Shown: positions 1 to 8,258, counted from the stretch's first letter. The stretch is DNA of 64,000 nt from JAFECT01 sp964432415 (GCA_964432415.1 CAYSNW010000013.1:8529-72528); one strand, 5' to 3'. The notes: generated by a model from the sequence alone, not told the origin. Program-made: numbers and translations.

Positions 1-37
1 CAGGCCAAGCGCGACCGGCGCGGCGGCTGAGCCAGGC

Positions 38-70
38 GGGCGCAACCTTACCCATCCTTAAGGTGCGCCC
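38..70. repeat. Imperfect hairpin at left edge of window
   Basis: GGGCGC-A-ACCTTA (38-50) can pair with TAAGGT-GCGCCC (59-70), twelve base pairs with one bulged A. No T-run follows on either strand, so it is not a clear intrinsic terminator. Frame 1 also ends with a TGA at 28-30, so the window may open on the last few codons of an unseen upstream gene. Confidence 0.4.
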
Positions 71-127
71 CTGGGAATGTCGGGTCATGGTCCGGCCCCG
101 GGGGAGCATGCCTCAGGGAGGACGCCC

Positions 128-829
128 ATGATTTCGCATACCGTTTTCGGCGCCGCCGCCGTCGCCGCCCTGGCGATCGCCGCCGGTTCCGTCCCCGCCA
201 GCGCCCAGGCGCCGGTGGCTCCGATCGCGCCCGCAGCGCCGGTCGCTCCAGTTGCTCCAGTTGCTCCGGTCGCGCCCGTGGCTCCGGCTCCCGCCGTTCA
301 GGCGGCGGCGGCCGAGGCCGCCGTGGACGCCCGGGTCGACGCCGCCATGGCCCGAGGCGAGGCGAGGGCCGCCGCGCGTCATGCGCGCCATTCGGCCCTG
401 CGAGAGGCCGAGGTCGAACGGATCGTCGCCGACGCCCGCCGCGAGGCCATGCGGGCGCGCGAAGAAGCCAAGCGCGTGCGCATCTCGCAGGTCGACGTCG
501 AGCGAATCCGCAGCCAGGCCCTGGCCCAGGCTCAGCAGGCCCGCGCCCAGGCCAACCGCGCGCGCCTCTCCCAGGCGGAGATCGAGCGCATTCGCGCCCA
601 GGCCATGACCCAGGCCCAGCAGGCCCGCGCCGAGGTCAGCCGGATCCGCGTCACCCAGGTCGACGTCGAGCGCATTCGTGCGCAGGCCATGGCCCAGGCC
701 GCCGACGCCCGGCGCATGGCCGCGGAGATGAAGCCGCGGGTCGAGGAACTCAAGCGCAAGGCCAAGCTGCTGCGCGAGCAGTGCGAGCGCGGCGAGATCA
801 AGTGCGTGATCGTCCGCGGCGACGACTGA
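128..829 (+). CDS. Secreted Ala/Arg-rich coiled-coil protein with 28-residue repeats
   Basis: Unrecognised 233-residue protein. The start at 128 is preferred over 77 because it opens directly on a signal peptide (hydrophobic core about residues 5-22, cleavage predicted after the ASA at 24-26). Then comes a Pro-Ala-Val linker (residues about 28-58, repeated PVA units), and an Ala/Gln/Arg-rich helical region made of 28-residue repeats with a core like Q-V-D-V-E-R-I-R-A-Q-A. Three copies are well kept (nt 479-562, 563-646, 647-730) and a degenerate one precedes them. Twenty-eight residues is four heptads, so a long coiled coil in the periplasm or envelope is likely. The C-terminus carries two cysteines and is acidic at the end. 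No catalytic motif is seen. Confidence 0.75.
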   Translation: MISHTVFGAAAVAALAIAAGSVPASAQAPVAPIAPAAPVAPVAPVAPVAPVAPAPAVQAAAAEAAVDARVDAAMARGEARAAARHARHSALREAEVERIVADARREAMRAREEAKRVRISQVDVERIRSQALAQAQQARAQANRARLSQAEIERIRAQAMTQAQQARAEVSRIRVTQVDVERIRAQAMAQAADARRMAAEMKPRVEELKRKAKLLREQCERGEIKCVIVRGDD

Positions 830-983
830 GTCCGAGGCGGGCGCGGCCAGGCCGCGCCCGATCCCGCCCCTGGCAGCAGTCAAGCTTGCGTGCTGCCAAC
901 CATCTGATTTTACTTCACTTTATCGACACCGCCGCTTGCCGCCGCCTTATGGCCGTGTCAGCCTCCGCTGGCAAGGCTGTAGC

Positions 984-1262
984 GTGAGGTTTGTCGTGCG
1001 TGGTGATTTCGAGGCCCAGCTCGGGGGCCAGAGGCTTACGACCGCCCAGATTCTCTACCACCTGCCCGACCATCCGGGCCTGTTGCAGGAGTTCCTGTGG
1101 CAGACCCAGGACCGGGCCCCGGATTTTCCCCGCATCCACCGGTTCCTGGACTTCTGGCGCCGCGAGATCGACGCGGTGATCCACTCGGTGCGGGTCTCGC
1201 ACCTGGGCCTGGTCTCGCCGGCGCGGCTGCGGATCGCCGACCACATCGCGACGCTGAACTAG
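984..1262 (+). CDS. usg: Usg family protein
   Basis: The 92-residue product matches the alphaproteobacterial Usg-like family as I remember it: residues spelling DFEAQL, LTTAQILYHLPDHP, LLQEFLWQ, APDFPRIHRFLDFW and a closing HSVRVSH segment. Family function is unknown. The name comes from Caulobacter, where usg sits upstream of trpF, but no trp gene is near here. The start is taken as GTG at 984 because conservation begins with the VRFVVRGDFE segment. Upstream in-frame sequence (from 936) does not look conserved. It is followed by an independent lipoprotein gene. Confidence 0.8.
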   Translation: MRFVVRGDFEAQLGGQRLTTAQILYHLPDHPGLLQEFLWQTQDRAPDFPRIHRFLDFWRREIDAVIHSVRVSHLGLVSPARLRIADHIATLN

Positions 1263-1334
1263 ACCGGGCCTTCAGCGCCGGAACGGGGCCCGCTGAAACG
1301 TGTTAAGCCGTGGGGCTGCGCGAGGAGACGTCCG

Positions 1335-1883
1335 ATGAAGAGGGTTCTGATCGCCGCCGCGTCGGCGCTGGCGCTGTCCGCCTGCGCGACGGCCACGCCA
1401 TACATGCCGCAGACGCCGGGCAACCACGAGGGCTACGCCGAATACAGGGTCGCGTCGGACCGCTGGCGCGTGACCTTCGCCGGCAATTCGGTGACCTCGC
1501 GCGATACGGTGGAGATGTACCTGCTGTACCGCGCCGCCGAGCTGACCCTGCAGAACGGCGCCGACTGGTTCGAAACCGTGGACCGCTCCACCCAGCGCGA
1601 CACCCGCTATGTCGGCACGCCCGATCCGTTCTGGTCGGGCTCGGCCTGGGGTCCCTACTGGCATCCGTCCTGGCGGTTCTACCATCGCGGCGGCTGGAGC
1701 CGCTGGGATCCGATGTGGAGCCATGAGCTCGACGTCCAGGAGATCAGCCGCTACGAGGCCGACGCCGAGATCATCATCCATCACGGAACCCGCCCGGCGG
1801 GCGAACCGCACGCCTTCAATGCGCGCGAGGTGATCGACAACCTCGGCCCGCGCATCAGGCATCCGGGCGAGGACCGGCGCTAG
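1335..1883 (+). CDS. CC0125/CC1285-type lipoprotein
   Basis: 182-residue predicted lipoprotein. A short signal peptide (KR at 2-3, hydrophobic 4-14) ends in the lipobox L-S-A-C with Cys17. A GGAG-like ribosome site (gaggag, 1320-1325) precedes the ATG. The mature part has the GYAEYRV...RWRVTFAGNS and LLYRAAELTLQNG segments that I associate with the Caulobacter CC0125/CC1285 lipoprotein family, then a Trp/Tyr-rich stretch (residues about 97-130). Function unknown, probably envelope. It converges with the DUF6065-like gene, stop to stop, 11 nt apart. Confidence 0.75.
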   Translation: MKRVLIAAASALALSACATATPYMPQTPGNHEGYAEYRVASDRWRVTFAGNSVTSRDTVEMYLLYRAAELTLQNGADWFETVDRSTQRDTRYVGTPDPFWSGSAWGPYWHPSWRFYHRGGWSRWDPMWSHELDVQEISRYEADAEIIIHHGTRPAGEPHAFNAREVIDNLGPRIRHPGEDRR

Positions 1884-1894
1884 GAACGGGCCGT

Positions 1895-2635
1895 TCAGAC
1901 GAGCCGGACCGGCTTCAGGCGGCGCTTGTTGACGTGGGTCTCGGGCTGGGGGCCCTCGTTCTCGGGGATTTCGCCCTTGAAGTAGAAGCGCTGCCAGGCC
2001 TCCTTGACCACCTGCGGGTCGCCCTTCTCCAGACGGCGGTTGAAGGTGCTGCGCTGCACGTTCCAGGCCTCGAACTGGCCCTTGAGCACCGGGTCGCTTT
2101 CCAGATGCTTGAGCACCGGATCGACCTGTTCGAGCTTGTGGTGCTCGGTCAGGGTGATGAAGCAGAAGGGCTCGCCCTTGTCGAAATGCACCCGGCCCGG
2201 GCGGGTGAAGATCCAGTTCATGGTGAAGGGGAAGGGCAGCCAGTCGGTCTCGATCAGGCCCTGCAACGGCTGGATGCCGTCCTTGATCAGGTTGGGCGCG
2301 CCCATGGCCCACACGGCCCAGCCGGGCGGGGTGCGGAACATGTAGCCGGGGTGCATGGTCAGCACGCCGGTGGAGAAGTGCGACTGGGCGAACTGATGGA
2401 AATTCGGGTGCGGCCGATCCGGGGTCAGGGTCAGGTCCGTCTGCAGGGCCCCGCCGTTCCACTCGGCGGTGAAGCCCATGGGACAGAGGATCTCCCAGCC
2501 CGTGGTGTTGGCCATGGTGAGCGGCAGGCAGCGGTAGGGGTGACGGTTGGAGAAGGCGTCCATCCATTGCCGGTCGGGCCGCCCGGGCACGATCTCGGGG
2601 GGGCGGGGAACCATGGGGTAGCACTCGAGCTTCAT
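1895..2635 (-). CDS. DUF6065-like conserved protein
   Basis: 246-residue cytosolic protein that I place, from memory, in the uncharacterised DUF6065 group. It has no signal peptide or membrane span. Distinctive segments are the N-terminal KLECYPMVPRPPEIVPGRPDRQWMD, an aromatic-rich middle (HPGYMFRTPPGW, MNWIFTRPG) and a basic tail. The frame continues upstream to 3352, but that extension lies antisense to the deacylase gene. The ATG at 2635 begins the conserved-looking part. No catalytic motif recognised. Confidence 0.65.
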   Translation of the reverse strand: MKLECYPMVPRPPEIVPGRPDRQWMDAFSNRHPYRCLPLTMANTTGWEILCPMGFTAEWNGGALQTDLTLTPDRPHPNFHQFAQSHFSTGVLTMHPGYMFRTPPGWAVWAMGAPNLIKDGIQPLQGLIETDWLPFPFTMNWIFTRPGRVHFDKGEPFCFITLTEHHKLEQVDPVLKHLESDPVLKGQFEAWNVQRSTFNRRLEKGDPQVVKEAWQRFYFKGEIPENEGPQPETHVNKRRLKPVRLV

Positions 2636-2740
2636 GCCCTGTCCTGACGTCCTTCGGTCGCGGGCCACGTCGCCCCACGTTGCGGCGGCGGCGGAAGCCG
2701 CTAATTCTCCCCTACCCGCAGCGATCCGGCCCCGTCCAGC

Positions 2741-3304
2741 ATGTCCGCGCCCGAGCCTCTTGCCGAACCGACCCCACGCGAGCGCCTTATGGCGCTGCTG
2801 GCCACGGTGGACGCCGATCCGGTCACCTTCGAACACCCGGCGGTCTTCACCGTCGCCGAGGGCCCCGAGATCAAGGCCCACATGCCCGGCGCCCACACCA
2901 AGAACCTGTTCCTCAAGGACAAGAAGGGCCAGCTCTGGCTGATCTCGGCGCGTCAGGACACGGTGGTCGACCTGAAGCAGCTGCACCGGGTGATCGGGTC
3001 GGACCGGCTGTCCTTCGGCAACGCCGAACTGATGGCCGAGACCCTGGGCGTCACCCCGGGTTCGGTCACCGCCTTCGGCCTGATCAACGACCGCGACCGG
3101 CGGGTGCGTTTCGTGCTGGACCGCGCGCTTGCCGAGGCCGAGCGGGTGAATTTCCACCCGCTGATCAACACCGCCACCACGGGCGTCACCGCCCCGGGCT
3201 TCCGCCGTTTCCTCAAGGCGATCGGCATCGAGCCGATGGTTGTCGACTTCGCCGCCATGGCCGTGGTCGATCCGGCGTCCTGGGACCGGAGTTCGGGCCC
3301 CTGA
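2741..3304 (+). CDS. YbaK/ProX-type aminoacyl-tRNA deacylase
   Basis: 187-residue YbaK/EbsC-fold protein of the ProX (PrdX) subgroup, which hydrolyses Ala mischarged onto tRNA-Pro in trans of prolyl-tRNA synthetase. Recognised by the GPEIKAHMPGAHTKNLFLKD segment (residues about 46-65), the LGVTPGSVTAFGL motif (about 106-118) and the closing NTATTGV...FRRFL segment. Length fits the stand-alone family. It starts about 100 nt from the divergent DUF6065-like gene. Substrate is inferred from the subfamily and could be a related mischarged tRNA. Confidence 0.85.
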   Translation: MSAPEPLAEPTPRERLMALLATVDADPVTFEHPAVFTVAEGPEIKAHMPGAHTKNLFLKDKKGQLWLISARQDTVVDLKQLHRVIGSDRLSFGNAELMAETLGVTPGSVTAFGLINDRDRRVRFVLDRALAEAERVNFHPLINTATTGVTAPGFRRFLKAIGIEPMVVDFAAMAVVDPASWDRSSGP

Positions 3305-3424
3305 ACCCAAACCGATCTTCTCCTTAACGAAACTTAATGGGCGGCGGCGCATCCGCAGGGCCCTCGAAGCGCCTCCTTCTGGCGGGCCCGACGCGCTGCC
3401 GGGTCCTCAGTGATGGGGCGCGAG

Positions 3425-3895
3425 ATGACGGATGCGGATCGGGCGATGGCGGGCTGGGTCGGACTGGCCTGCCTGGCGGTCACCCTCGTGCTGCTGGCCG
3501 GCGGCGGCGCCGACCATGAATTCCCCGTACGCGTCGTTCAAAGCGCGCCGCTGTGGATCGGCGTGGTGTTCGGGCTGAGGCGCGCGAGCGCGGCGCTCTG
3601 GGCCGGCGCGCCTCTGCTGCTCATCTGGGGCGCGCTGGCGGCCGCGACCCTCCTGGCCAACGCCGCGGTCTGGACCTCGCCCCTGCCCGGCGCCCTGTGG
3701 CTCTCGGACTGGATGGCCATCGCCATTGCGGTCCCGGTCTTCGCCGGGCTGGTCGCGACCGCCCTCATGCGCGGCGCCGCGCGCACGCCGGCCGGGCCGG
3801 TGGTGGCGATCGTGGTGGTGATCCTGCAGCTCGCGGCGATGGCGGCCTCCACCCTTCCCCTGTTCGACCGCGACCTCGGCCTGGTGATCACCTAG
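3425..3895 (+). CDS. Small integral membrane protein
   Basis: 156-residue hydrophobic protein with about four predicted membrane segments (roughly residues 9-27, 41-53, 59-79, 96-114) plus a further hydrophobic stretch near 124-148. No family recognised. ATG at 3425 is preferred over 3413 because GGGG (3415-3418) is correctly spaced before it. Its TAG stop overlaps the stop of the convergent VOC gene in a shared CTAG at 3892-3895. A TTAA-N6-TTAA sequence lies upstream (3324-3337) but has the wrong spacing for CtrA. Confidence 0.65.
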   Translation: MTDADRAMAGWVGLACLAVTLVLLAGGGADHEFPVRVVQSAPLWIGVVFGLRRASAALWAGAPLLLIWGALAAATLLANAAVWTSPLPGALWLSDWMAIAIAVPVFAGLVATALMRGAARTPAGPVVAIVVVILQLAAMAASTLPLFDRDLGLVIT

Positions 3896-4278
3896 GCCGC
3901 GCAGGTCGGGGGATCGTCAGTCTCCTCCGACAGGATCAGGGCGTAGCCGTCGGGGTCGCGGAACGAGAACTCGCGCCGGCCATAGAAATAGACCTCCGGT
4001 CCCCACTCGATCGTGACCCGGTCGCGCACACGCTCGAACATCGCCAGGGCGTCCTCGACATCGATCGAGATGGTCCCGTGGCCGCAGGGCTCGGGCGCGT
4101 CGGCCGGGGGCGTGTAGAACTGCAGCACCACCGCGTCGCGCTCCATCAGCACGAAGGTCGGCGCCTCTGCGGGCCAGGGTTCCGCGGCCTCGAAGCCCAG
4201 GACCTCGACGTAAAAGCCAATGGTGCGCGCGATCTCCGACACCGGAAGCCGCGGCGAACAGCTGAGAAAACGGCTCAT
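3892..4278 (-). CDS. VOC-superfamily (glyoxalase-like) protein
   Basis: 128-residue single VOC module. The N-terminal half has the LPVSEIARTIGFYVEVLGFEA strand-helix signature, the middle IDVEDALAMFERVRDRV, and the C-terminus the FSFRDPDGYALILSEE metal-site strand typical of glyoxalase/bleomycin-resistance/dioxygenase folds. Glu in the final strand is a likely metal ligand. Substrate cannot be read from sequence. It is divergent from the thioredoxin gene across a 123-nt gap that contains a perfect inverted repeat (4325-4358). Confidence 0.8.
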   Translation of the reverse strand: MSRFLSCSPRLPVSEIARTIGFYVEVLGFEAAEPWPAEAPTFVLMERDAVVLQFYTPPADAPEPCGHGTISIDVEDALAMFERVRDRVTIEWGPEVYFYGRREFSFRDPDGYALILSEETDDPPTCAA

Positions 4279-4324
4279 CGAGCCCCCCAATCGATGCGGC
4301 GATGGATTGCGGACGCCGCCGGGT

Positions 4325-4358
4325 GCGACCATTTTAGCCTTGAACGGGTTATGGTCGC
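4325..4358. promoter_or_regulatory. Inverted repeat in VOC/thioredoxin divergent promoter gap
   Basis: GCGACCAT (4325-4332) and ATGGTCGC (4351-4358) are perfect 8-bp inverted arms, 18 nt apart. They lie in the only promoter space for two divergent genes. Operator function is an inference. The arms could also form an RNA hairpin in the thioredoxin leader. Confidence 0.4.
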
Positions 4359-4401
4359 GCGCGCCTTTCGGGCGCCGGCCGCCCACAGTCAAGGACGCCC
4401 C

Positions 4402-5313
4402 ATGATCGGAGACACCGCGCTCGCGCCCCAGTCGGGCCTGATCAAGGACGGGACCGACGCCGGCTTCGCGGCCGACGTGCTGGAGGAATCCCGCCGCCAG
4501 CCGGTGATCGTCGACTTCTGGGCGACCTGGTGCGGCCCGTGCAAGCAGCTCGGCCCCCTGATCGAGAAGGCGGTCCTGGAGGCCAAGGGCGCGGTCAAGC
4601 TGGTCAAGATCGACATCGACAAGCATCCGCGCGTCGCCGGCCAGCTGGGCGTGCAATCGATCCCCACCGTCTACGGCTTCGTCGACGGCAAGCCGGCGGA
4701 CGGTTTCATGGGCGCCCTGCCGGCCAGCGAGCTGAAGGCCTTTATCGATCGCCTGACCCAGACCGCCGGAGGCTCGGCGCCGGACGGCGCGGCCGACGCC
4801 ATCGCCAGCCTGCTGGACCTGGCCGCGGAGTCCGTCCGCGTCGGCGACCTCGGCGGCGCGGCCCAGGCCTATGCCCAGGTGCTGCAGGCCGATCCCCAGA
4901 ACATCAGCGGCCTGGCCGGGCTGTCGCGGGTCTATCTGGCCGGCGGCGAGGTGGAGCAGGCGCGCCAGATCGCGGCCATGATCCCGGCGGAAGCCAATGG
5001 CGCCGACGTGCTCAGCCTGCGCGCGGCGCTGGACTTCGCCAAGGACGCGCCCGACGAGACCGCGGAGCTGGAACGGCGCGTGGCCGCCGACCCGACCGAC
5101 CAGACCGCGCGGCTGGAGCTGGCCAATGCGCTTGCGGGGCTGGGGGAGTTCGCCGAGGCGTCCGAGCACCTGCTGGCCCTGGTGGCGGCGGACCGCGAGT
5201 GGAACGATCAGGCGGCGCGCAAGGCGCTGCTCAAGGTGTTCGAGGCGGCCGGCTCCGCCTCCGAAGTGGCCAAGCAGGGCCGCCGCCGGCTGTCGCAAAT
5301 CCTGTTCAGTTGA
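4402..5313 (+). CDS. Thioredoxin-TPR chaperone-like protein (CnoX/YbbN type)
   Basis: 303-residue protein: an N-terminal thioredoxin domain (about residues 15-115) with an intact active site WCGPCK (Cys44, Cys47) and the cis-Pro loop SIPTVYGF. It is followed by an Ala-rich helical region (about 130-300) with TPR-like units (GGAAQAYAQVLQADPQNISGLAGL, ARLELANALAGLGEFAEASEHL). This is the CnoX/YbbN architecture, holdases that cooperate with GroEL or DnaK. E. coli YbbN lacks a normal CxxC, while alphaproteobacterial versions commonly keep it. It heads an operon with a Lon-like gene (15-nt gap) and a Trm112-like gene. Confidence 0.88.
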   Translation: MIGDTALAPQSGLIKDGTDAGFAADVLEESRRQPVIVDFWATWCGPCKQLGPLIEKAVLEAKGAVKLVKIDIDKHPRVAGQLGVQSIPTVYGFVDGKPADGFMGALPASELKAFIDRLTQTAGGSAPDGAADAIASLLDLAAESVRVGDLGGAAQAYAQVLQADPQNISGLAGLSRVYLAGGEVEQARQIAAMIPAEANGADVLSLRAALDFAKDAPDETAELERRVAADPTDQTARLELANALAGLGEFAEASEHLLALVAADREWNDQAARKALLKVFEAAGSASEVAKQGRRRLSQILFS

Positions 5314-5328
5314 GTTGAGGAGCGCCCC

Positions 5329-5985
5329 ATGCCCCAGGGCTATGTCCGCGCCGCCGACCTGCCCCAGGTGATCCCGGTCTTTCCGCTGGACGAGATCCTG
5401 CTCCTGCCCCGGGGCCAGCTGCCGCTCAGGATCTTCGAGCCGCGCTACCTCAACATGATCGACGACGTCATGGCCGGCGACCGGGTGGTGGGCATGGTCC
5501 AGACCGCCGGCGGCGCCCGCGCCAGGCCCAAACTCGCCCGGGTCGGCTGCGCCGGACGCATCACCAGCTACGCCGAGACCTCCGACGGCTGCTACCTGAT
5601 CACCCTGACCGGCGTGATCCGCTTTCGGCTGTCGGACGAACTTCCCGTCCAGTCGCCCTACCGCCAGGTCCGCGCCGACTACGCCGAGTTCGAGCCCGAC
5701 CTGCAGGCGCCGGCCGAGGGCGAGGCCTTCGAGCGCAGCCGCTTCCTGCACGCGCTGAAGACCTACCTGACCCGCCACTCCCTGGACGTGGACTGGGACA
5801 CCGCCGAGGGCGCCCCGGAAGAGGCCCTGATTAACAGCCTGTCCATGGGCCTGCCCTTCGACGCGGCCGAGAAGCAGGCCCTGATCGAAGCGGCCACCCT
5901 GGCCGACCGGCGCGAGGCCCTGATCGCCCTGCTCGAGATCGACGCGGCGGAAACCGAGGGCGGCGAGCCGCATTCCATGCAATGA
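5329..5985 (+). CDS. LON N-terminal (substrate-binding) domain protein
   Basis: 218-residue protein made only of the Lon substrate-binding domain: IPVFPLDEILLLPRGQLPLRIFEPRYLNMI (residues about 15-44) and GCAGRITSYAETSDGCYLITLTG are the defining stretches. No AAA+ or protease part is present and length is normal for these stand-alone proteins. It is probably a protein-quality-control adaptor, which would suit the thioredoxin-TPR gene just upstream, but this is inferred from context only. Confidence 0.88.
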   Translation: MPQGYVRAADLPQVIPVFPLDEILLLPRGQLPLRIFEPRYLNMIDDVMAGDRVVGMVQTAGGARARPKLARVGCAGRITSYAETSDGCYLITLTGVIRFRLSDELPVQSPYRQVRADYAEFEPDLQAPAEGEAFERSRFLHALKTYLTRHSLDVDWDTAEGAPEEALINSLSMGLPFDAAEKQALIEAATLADRREALIALLEIDAAETEGGEPHSMQ

Positions 5986-5992
5986 GACGCCG

Positions 5993-6193
5993 ATGAGCAC
6001 CGAAACCGACTTCGCCGCCCCGGGCGTCGATCCGCGCCTGCTGGAAATCCTGGTGTGTCCGCTGACCCGCGGGCCGCTGGAATACGACCGGGAAAAGGCC
6101 GAGCTGATCAGCCGTTCGGCCAGGCTGGCCTATCCGATCCGCGACGGGGTGCCGATCATGCTGCCGGAAGAGGCGCGCAAGCTGGACGACTGA
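5993..6193 (+). CDS. Trm112-family small zinc-ribbon-like protein
   Basis: 66-residue Trm112/YcaR-type protein (LLEILVCPLTRGPLEY, then YPIRDGVPIMLPEEAR). In bacteria, as in eukaryotes, such proteins can activate SAM methyltransferases. Only one Cys (in VCPLT) is visible, so the canonical four-Cys zinc site is absent, as in many proteobacterial members. Third gene of the thioredoxin operon, 7 nt after the Lon-like stop. Confidence 0.85.
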   Translation: MSTETDFAAPGVDPRLLEILVCPLTRGPLEYDREKAELISRSARLAYPIRDGVPIMLPEEARKLDD

Positions 6194-6206
6194 GACCGGC
6201 CGGCCC

Positions 6207-6623
6207 TTATTTCAGCGCCCGGACGGGCTCTCCGTGAGACCCGTCGGCCCCGGGAAACTCGCACAGGGTCTCCACGGCCTCGAGGCGATCGCCGTGGAAG
6301 TCGAGCATCAGGAAGGATGCGGACGGAGCCGGGCAGCCGTGCGGCGCGACATCTTCGGACAGGGCGAAGCGCCAGGCCTGACGCTCGCGCAGGGCCGGGA
6401 CGGCTCCACAGGCGATCGACGGCGTCGGCTCCGGTGCGCTGACGACTCCGCCGGCGGAAAGATGGGCGGCCGCCGCTCCACAGGCCATGGCGAGGGCCTG
6501 GCTGCGCGTCATGCCTACAGTGAAGCCGAGAAAGCGCTCATGGCCGGTGAGGTGCTCGGGCGACGGACGGCCCAGGTCGCAGCCGCTCAGCAGGAGACAG
6601 GCCGCCAGGACGAGCCGCCTCAC
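6207..6623 (-). CDS. Small lipoprotein
   Basis: 138-residue predicted lipoprotein: RR at 2-3, hydrophobic core, lipobox L-S-G-C with Cys15. Several further cysteines (in MACGAA, IACGA, HGCPAP and TLCEFP) suggest disulfides in the periplasm. No family recognised. It overlaps the end of the UbiH-type gene by 4 nt (ATGA), so the two are translationally coupled. It converges with the Trm112-like gene. Confidence 0.65.
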   Translation of the reverse strand: MRRLVLAACLLLSGCDLGRPSPEHLTGHERFLGFTVGMTRSQALAMACGAAAAHLSAGGVVSAPEPTPSIACGAVPALRERQAWRFALSEDVAPHGCPAPSASFLMLDFHGDRLEAVETLCEFPGADGSHGEPVRALK

Positions 6624-7885
6624 AGGGCTTCGCCCCGGAGCAGCCGCGGCAGGTCACCGACCGCGCCGCCCGCCTCCTGCATGAAGAAGCGCCGGGCCGG
6701 GCCGATGCGATTGACCACGGACAGGCCGATCCCCCGCGCCGCGCGCACCAGCGGGATGTCGTTGGAGAACAGCCGGTTGAACACATCGGTCGCCGCCGCC
6801 AGCATGGTGTTGTCGAACCGCCGCCAGCGGGCGTAGCGCTCCAGCACCGCCTCGGACCCTATGTCTTCTCCCAGCCGGGAGGCGTCGGCCAGGACCTCGG
6901 CCAGGGCGGCGGCGTCCTTCAGACCGAGGTTCAGGCCCTGACCCGCGATCGGGTGCACGCCATGGGCCGCGTCCCCGAGCAGGGCGGCGCGCGGCCCGAT
7001 CATCCGTTCGGCGAGGCTGAGGTTCAGCGGATAGACGAAGCGCGGCCCCTGCACCTCCAGCGCGCCCAGGAAGTCGCCGAAGCGGCGCTGCAGATGGATG
7101 GCGAAGGCCTCCGGCGAGGCCTCGCGCAGGGCGTCCGCGCGGCGGCGCGGCTCGGTCCAGACCAGGCTGGCGCGGTTATCGGTGAGCGGCAGGATGGCGA
7201 AGGGGCCGCCGGGCAGGAAGTATTCGTGGGCGATCCCGCCGTGGGGCTCGGCCATGCGCACGGTGGCCACCACCCCGCTCTGGGCGTAGTCCCAGCCCAC
7301 AACCCCCACGCCCATGGCCTCGCGCACCACCGACCTGCGCCCCTCGGCGCCCACCACCAGCGGCGCAGCGAAACGGCGGCCGTTGGCGAGGGTCACCACC
7401 GCAGCGTCAGGTTCGAACGCCACCGCCGCGACGCTGGCCGGGGCCAGGACCGTGATCCCGGCCTCCAGAACGGTTTCCGCCAGGGCCGAGCGGATGCGGC
7501 GGTTCTCGATCATCCAGCCCAGCGGCTCGCCGTCGCTGCGGTCGGCGATTTCAGCGGATTCGAAGCGCAGGAAGCCGGGCAGGGGGGCCGAGGCCGCCGC
7601 GCCGGGAGAGCGGCCATCGGTGACCAGGATCTCGTCGATGGCGCAGGCATGGGGCCTGAGCCGCTCGCCGGCGCCGAGGGCGCGCCATTGCCGGAATGAG
7701 GAATAGGCGATGGCCGAGGCCCGGCCGTCGAAGCTCTCCGCCAGCTGGGCGGAAAAGGGCACGGGATCGATGAGCAGGGGCTTCAGTCCCGCCTGAACCA
7801 GGGCGAGGGCGAGGGTCGCGCCGGACATGCCGGCGCCGGCGATGATCACGTCGAAGGAACGGTCCGGCTCAGCGGGGGCGGTCAT
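6620..7885 (-). CDS. UbiH/UbiF/Coq6-family FAD-dependent hydroxylase
   Basis: 421-residue flavoprotein monooxygenase likely acting in ubiquinone ring hydroxylation. The FAD-binding Rossmann motif G-A-G-M-S-G lies at residues 17-22. The GDAAHGVHPIAGQGLNLGLKD segment binds flavin ribityl and is characteristic of the UbiH/UbiF/VisC/Coq6 family. Alphaproteobacteria use UbiL/UbiM/UbiF variants with different regioselectivity that I cannot separate by eye, so no symbol is given. The C-terminal RRFFMQEAGG tail is normal. Confidence 0.85.
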   Translation of the reverse strand: MTAPAEPDRSFDVIIAGAGMSGATLALALVQAGLKPLLIDPVPFSAQLAESFDGRASAIAYSSFRQWRALGAGERLRPHACAIDEILVTDGRSPGAAASAPLPGFLRFESAEIADRSDGEPLGWMIENRRIRSALAETVLEAGITVLAPASVAAVAFEPDAAVVTLANGRRFAAPLVVGAEGRRSVVREAMGVGVVGWDYAQSGVVATVRMAEPHGGIAHEYFLPGGPFAILPLTDNRASLVWTEPRRRADALREASPEAFAIHLQRRFGDFLGALEVQGPRFVYPLNLSLAERMIGPRAALLGDAAHGVHPIAGQGLNLGLKDAAALAEVLADASRLGEDIGSEAVLERYARWRRFDNTMLAAATDVFNRLFSNDIPLVRAARGIGLSVVNRIGPARRFFMQEAGGAVGDLPRLLRGEAL

Positions 7886-7923
7886 GGCCCCTTATCCCGC
7901 GCCCGGCGCGCGCGGGCAACGCC

Positions 7924-8172
7924 TCAGGCCAGGTCGTGCAGACCCCCGCCCAGACCCTCCGGGGGCTCGTGCAGCCGGTGGCCGCCGAACACCTTCACGA
8001 CATGCTGTTCGAAGAACTCCGAGGGGTCCTCGGCGGAGAGAAAGGCGCGATAGACCCGCACCGGCACCGCGTCGAACGACCAGAGGTCGCCGTTGGCCAG
8101 TCGAACAAACAGGGCGCGCTTGGCCGGGTCGTGTCCGATCCAGGCCAGGGCGTCGGAATTCAGGCGGGGCAT
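7924..8172 (-). CDS. KTSC-domain protein
   Basis: 82-residue protein with the short KTSC-like pattern: a substrate-like strand (RALFVRLANGDLWSFDAVPVRVYRAFLSA) followed by a helix (FFEQHVVKVFGGHRL). KTSC domains are linked to lysyl-tRNA synthetase or nucleic-acid contexts, but no function is established. The start at 8172 is chosen because residues upstream (to 8229) are low-complexity Ser/Val and run towards the ftsK promoter. Confidence 0.6.
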   Translation of the reverse strand: MPRLNSDALAWIGHDPAKRALFVRLANGDLWSFDAVPVRVYRAFLSAEDPSEFFEQHVVKVFGGHRLHEPPEGLGGGLHDLA

Positions 8173-8258
8173 CGGAGAGAACCGTCGGAAGCGTACTGAT
8201 GAGGACTCGGAAACGGAACCGGACCCCATCGGGTTTCAGCGTGGCCGCAGGCTTTTTC

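Noticed and set aside
113..883. Minus-strand 256-residue frame at the left edge
   Set aside because: Antisense to the repeat protein, low complexity.
3324..3337. TTAA-N6-TTAA as a CtrA site
   Set aside because: Spacing is six rather than seven, so the half-sites are on the wrong phase.
3892..6000. 702-residue minus-strand frame
   Set aside because: Only its last 128 residues (the VOC protein, from 4278) look real. The rest is antisense to the thioredoxin and Lon-like genes.
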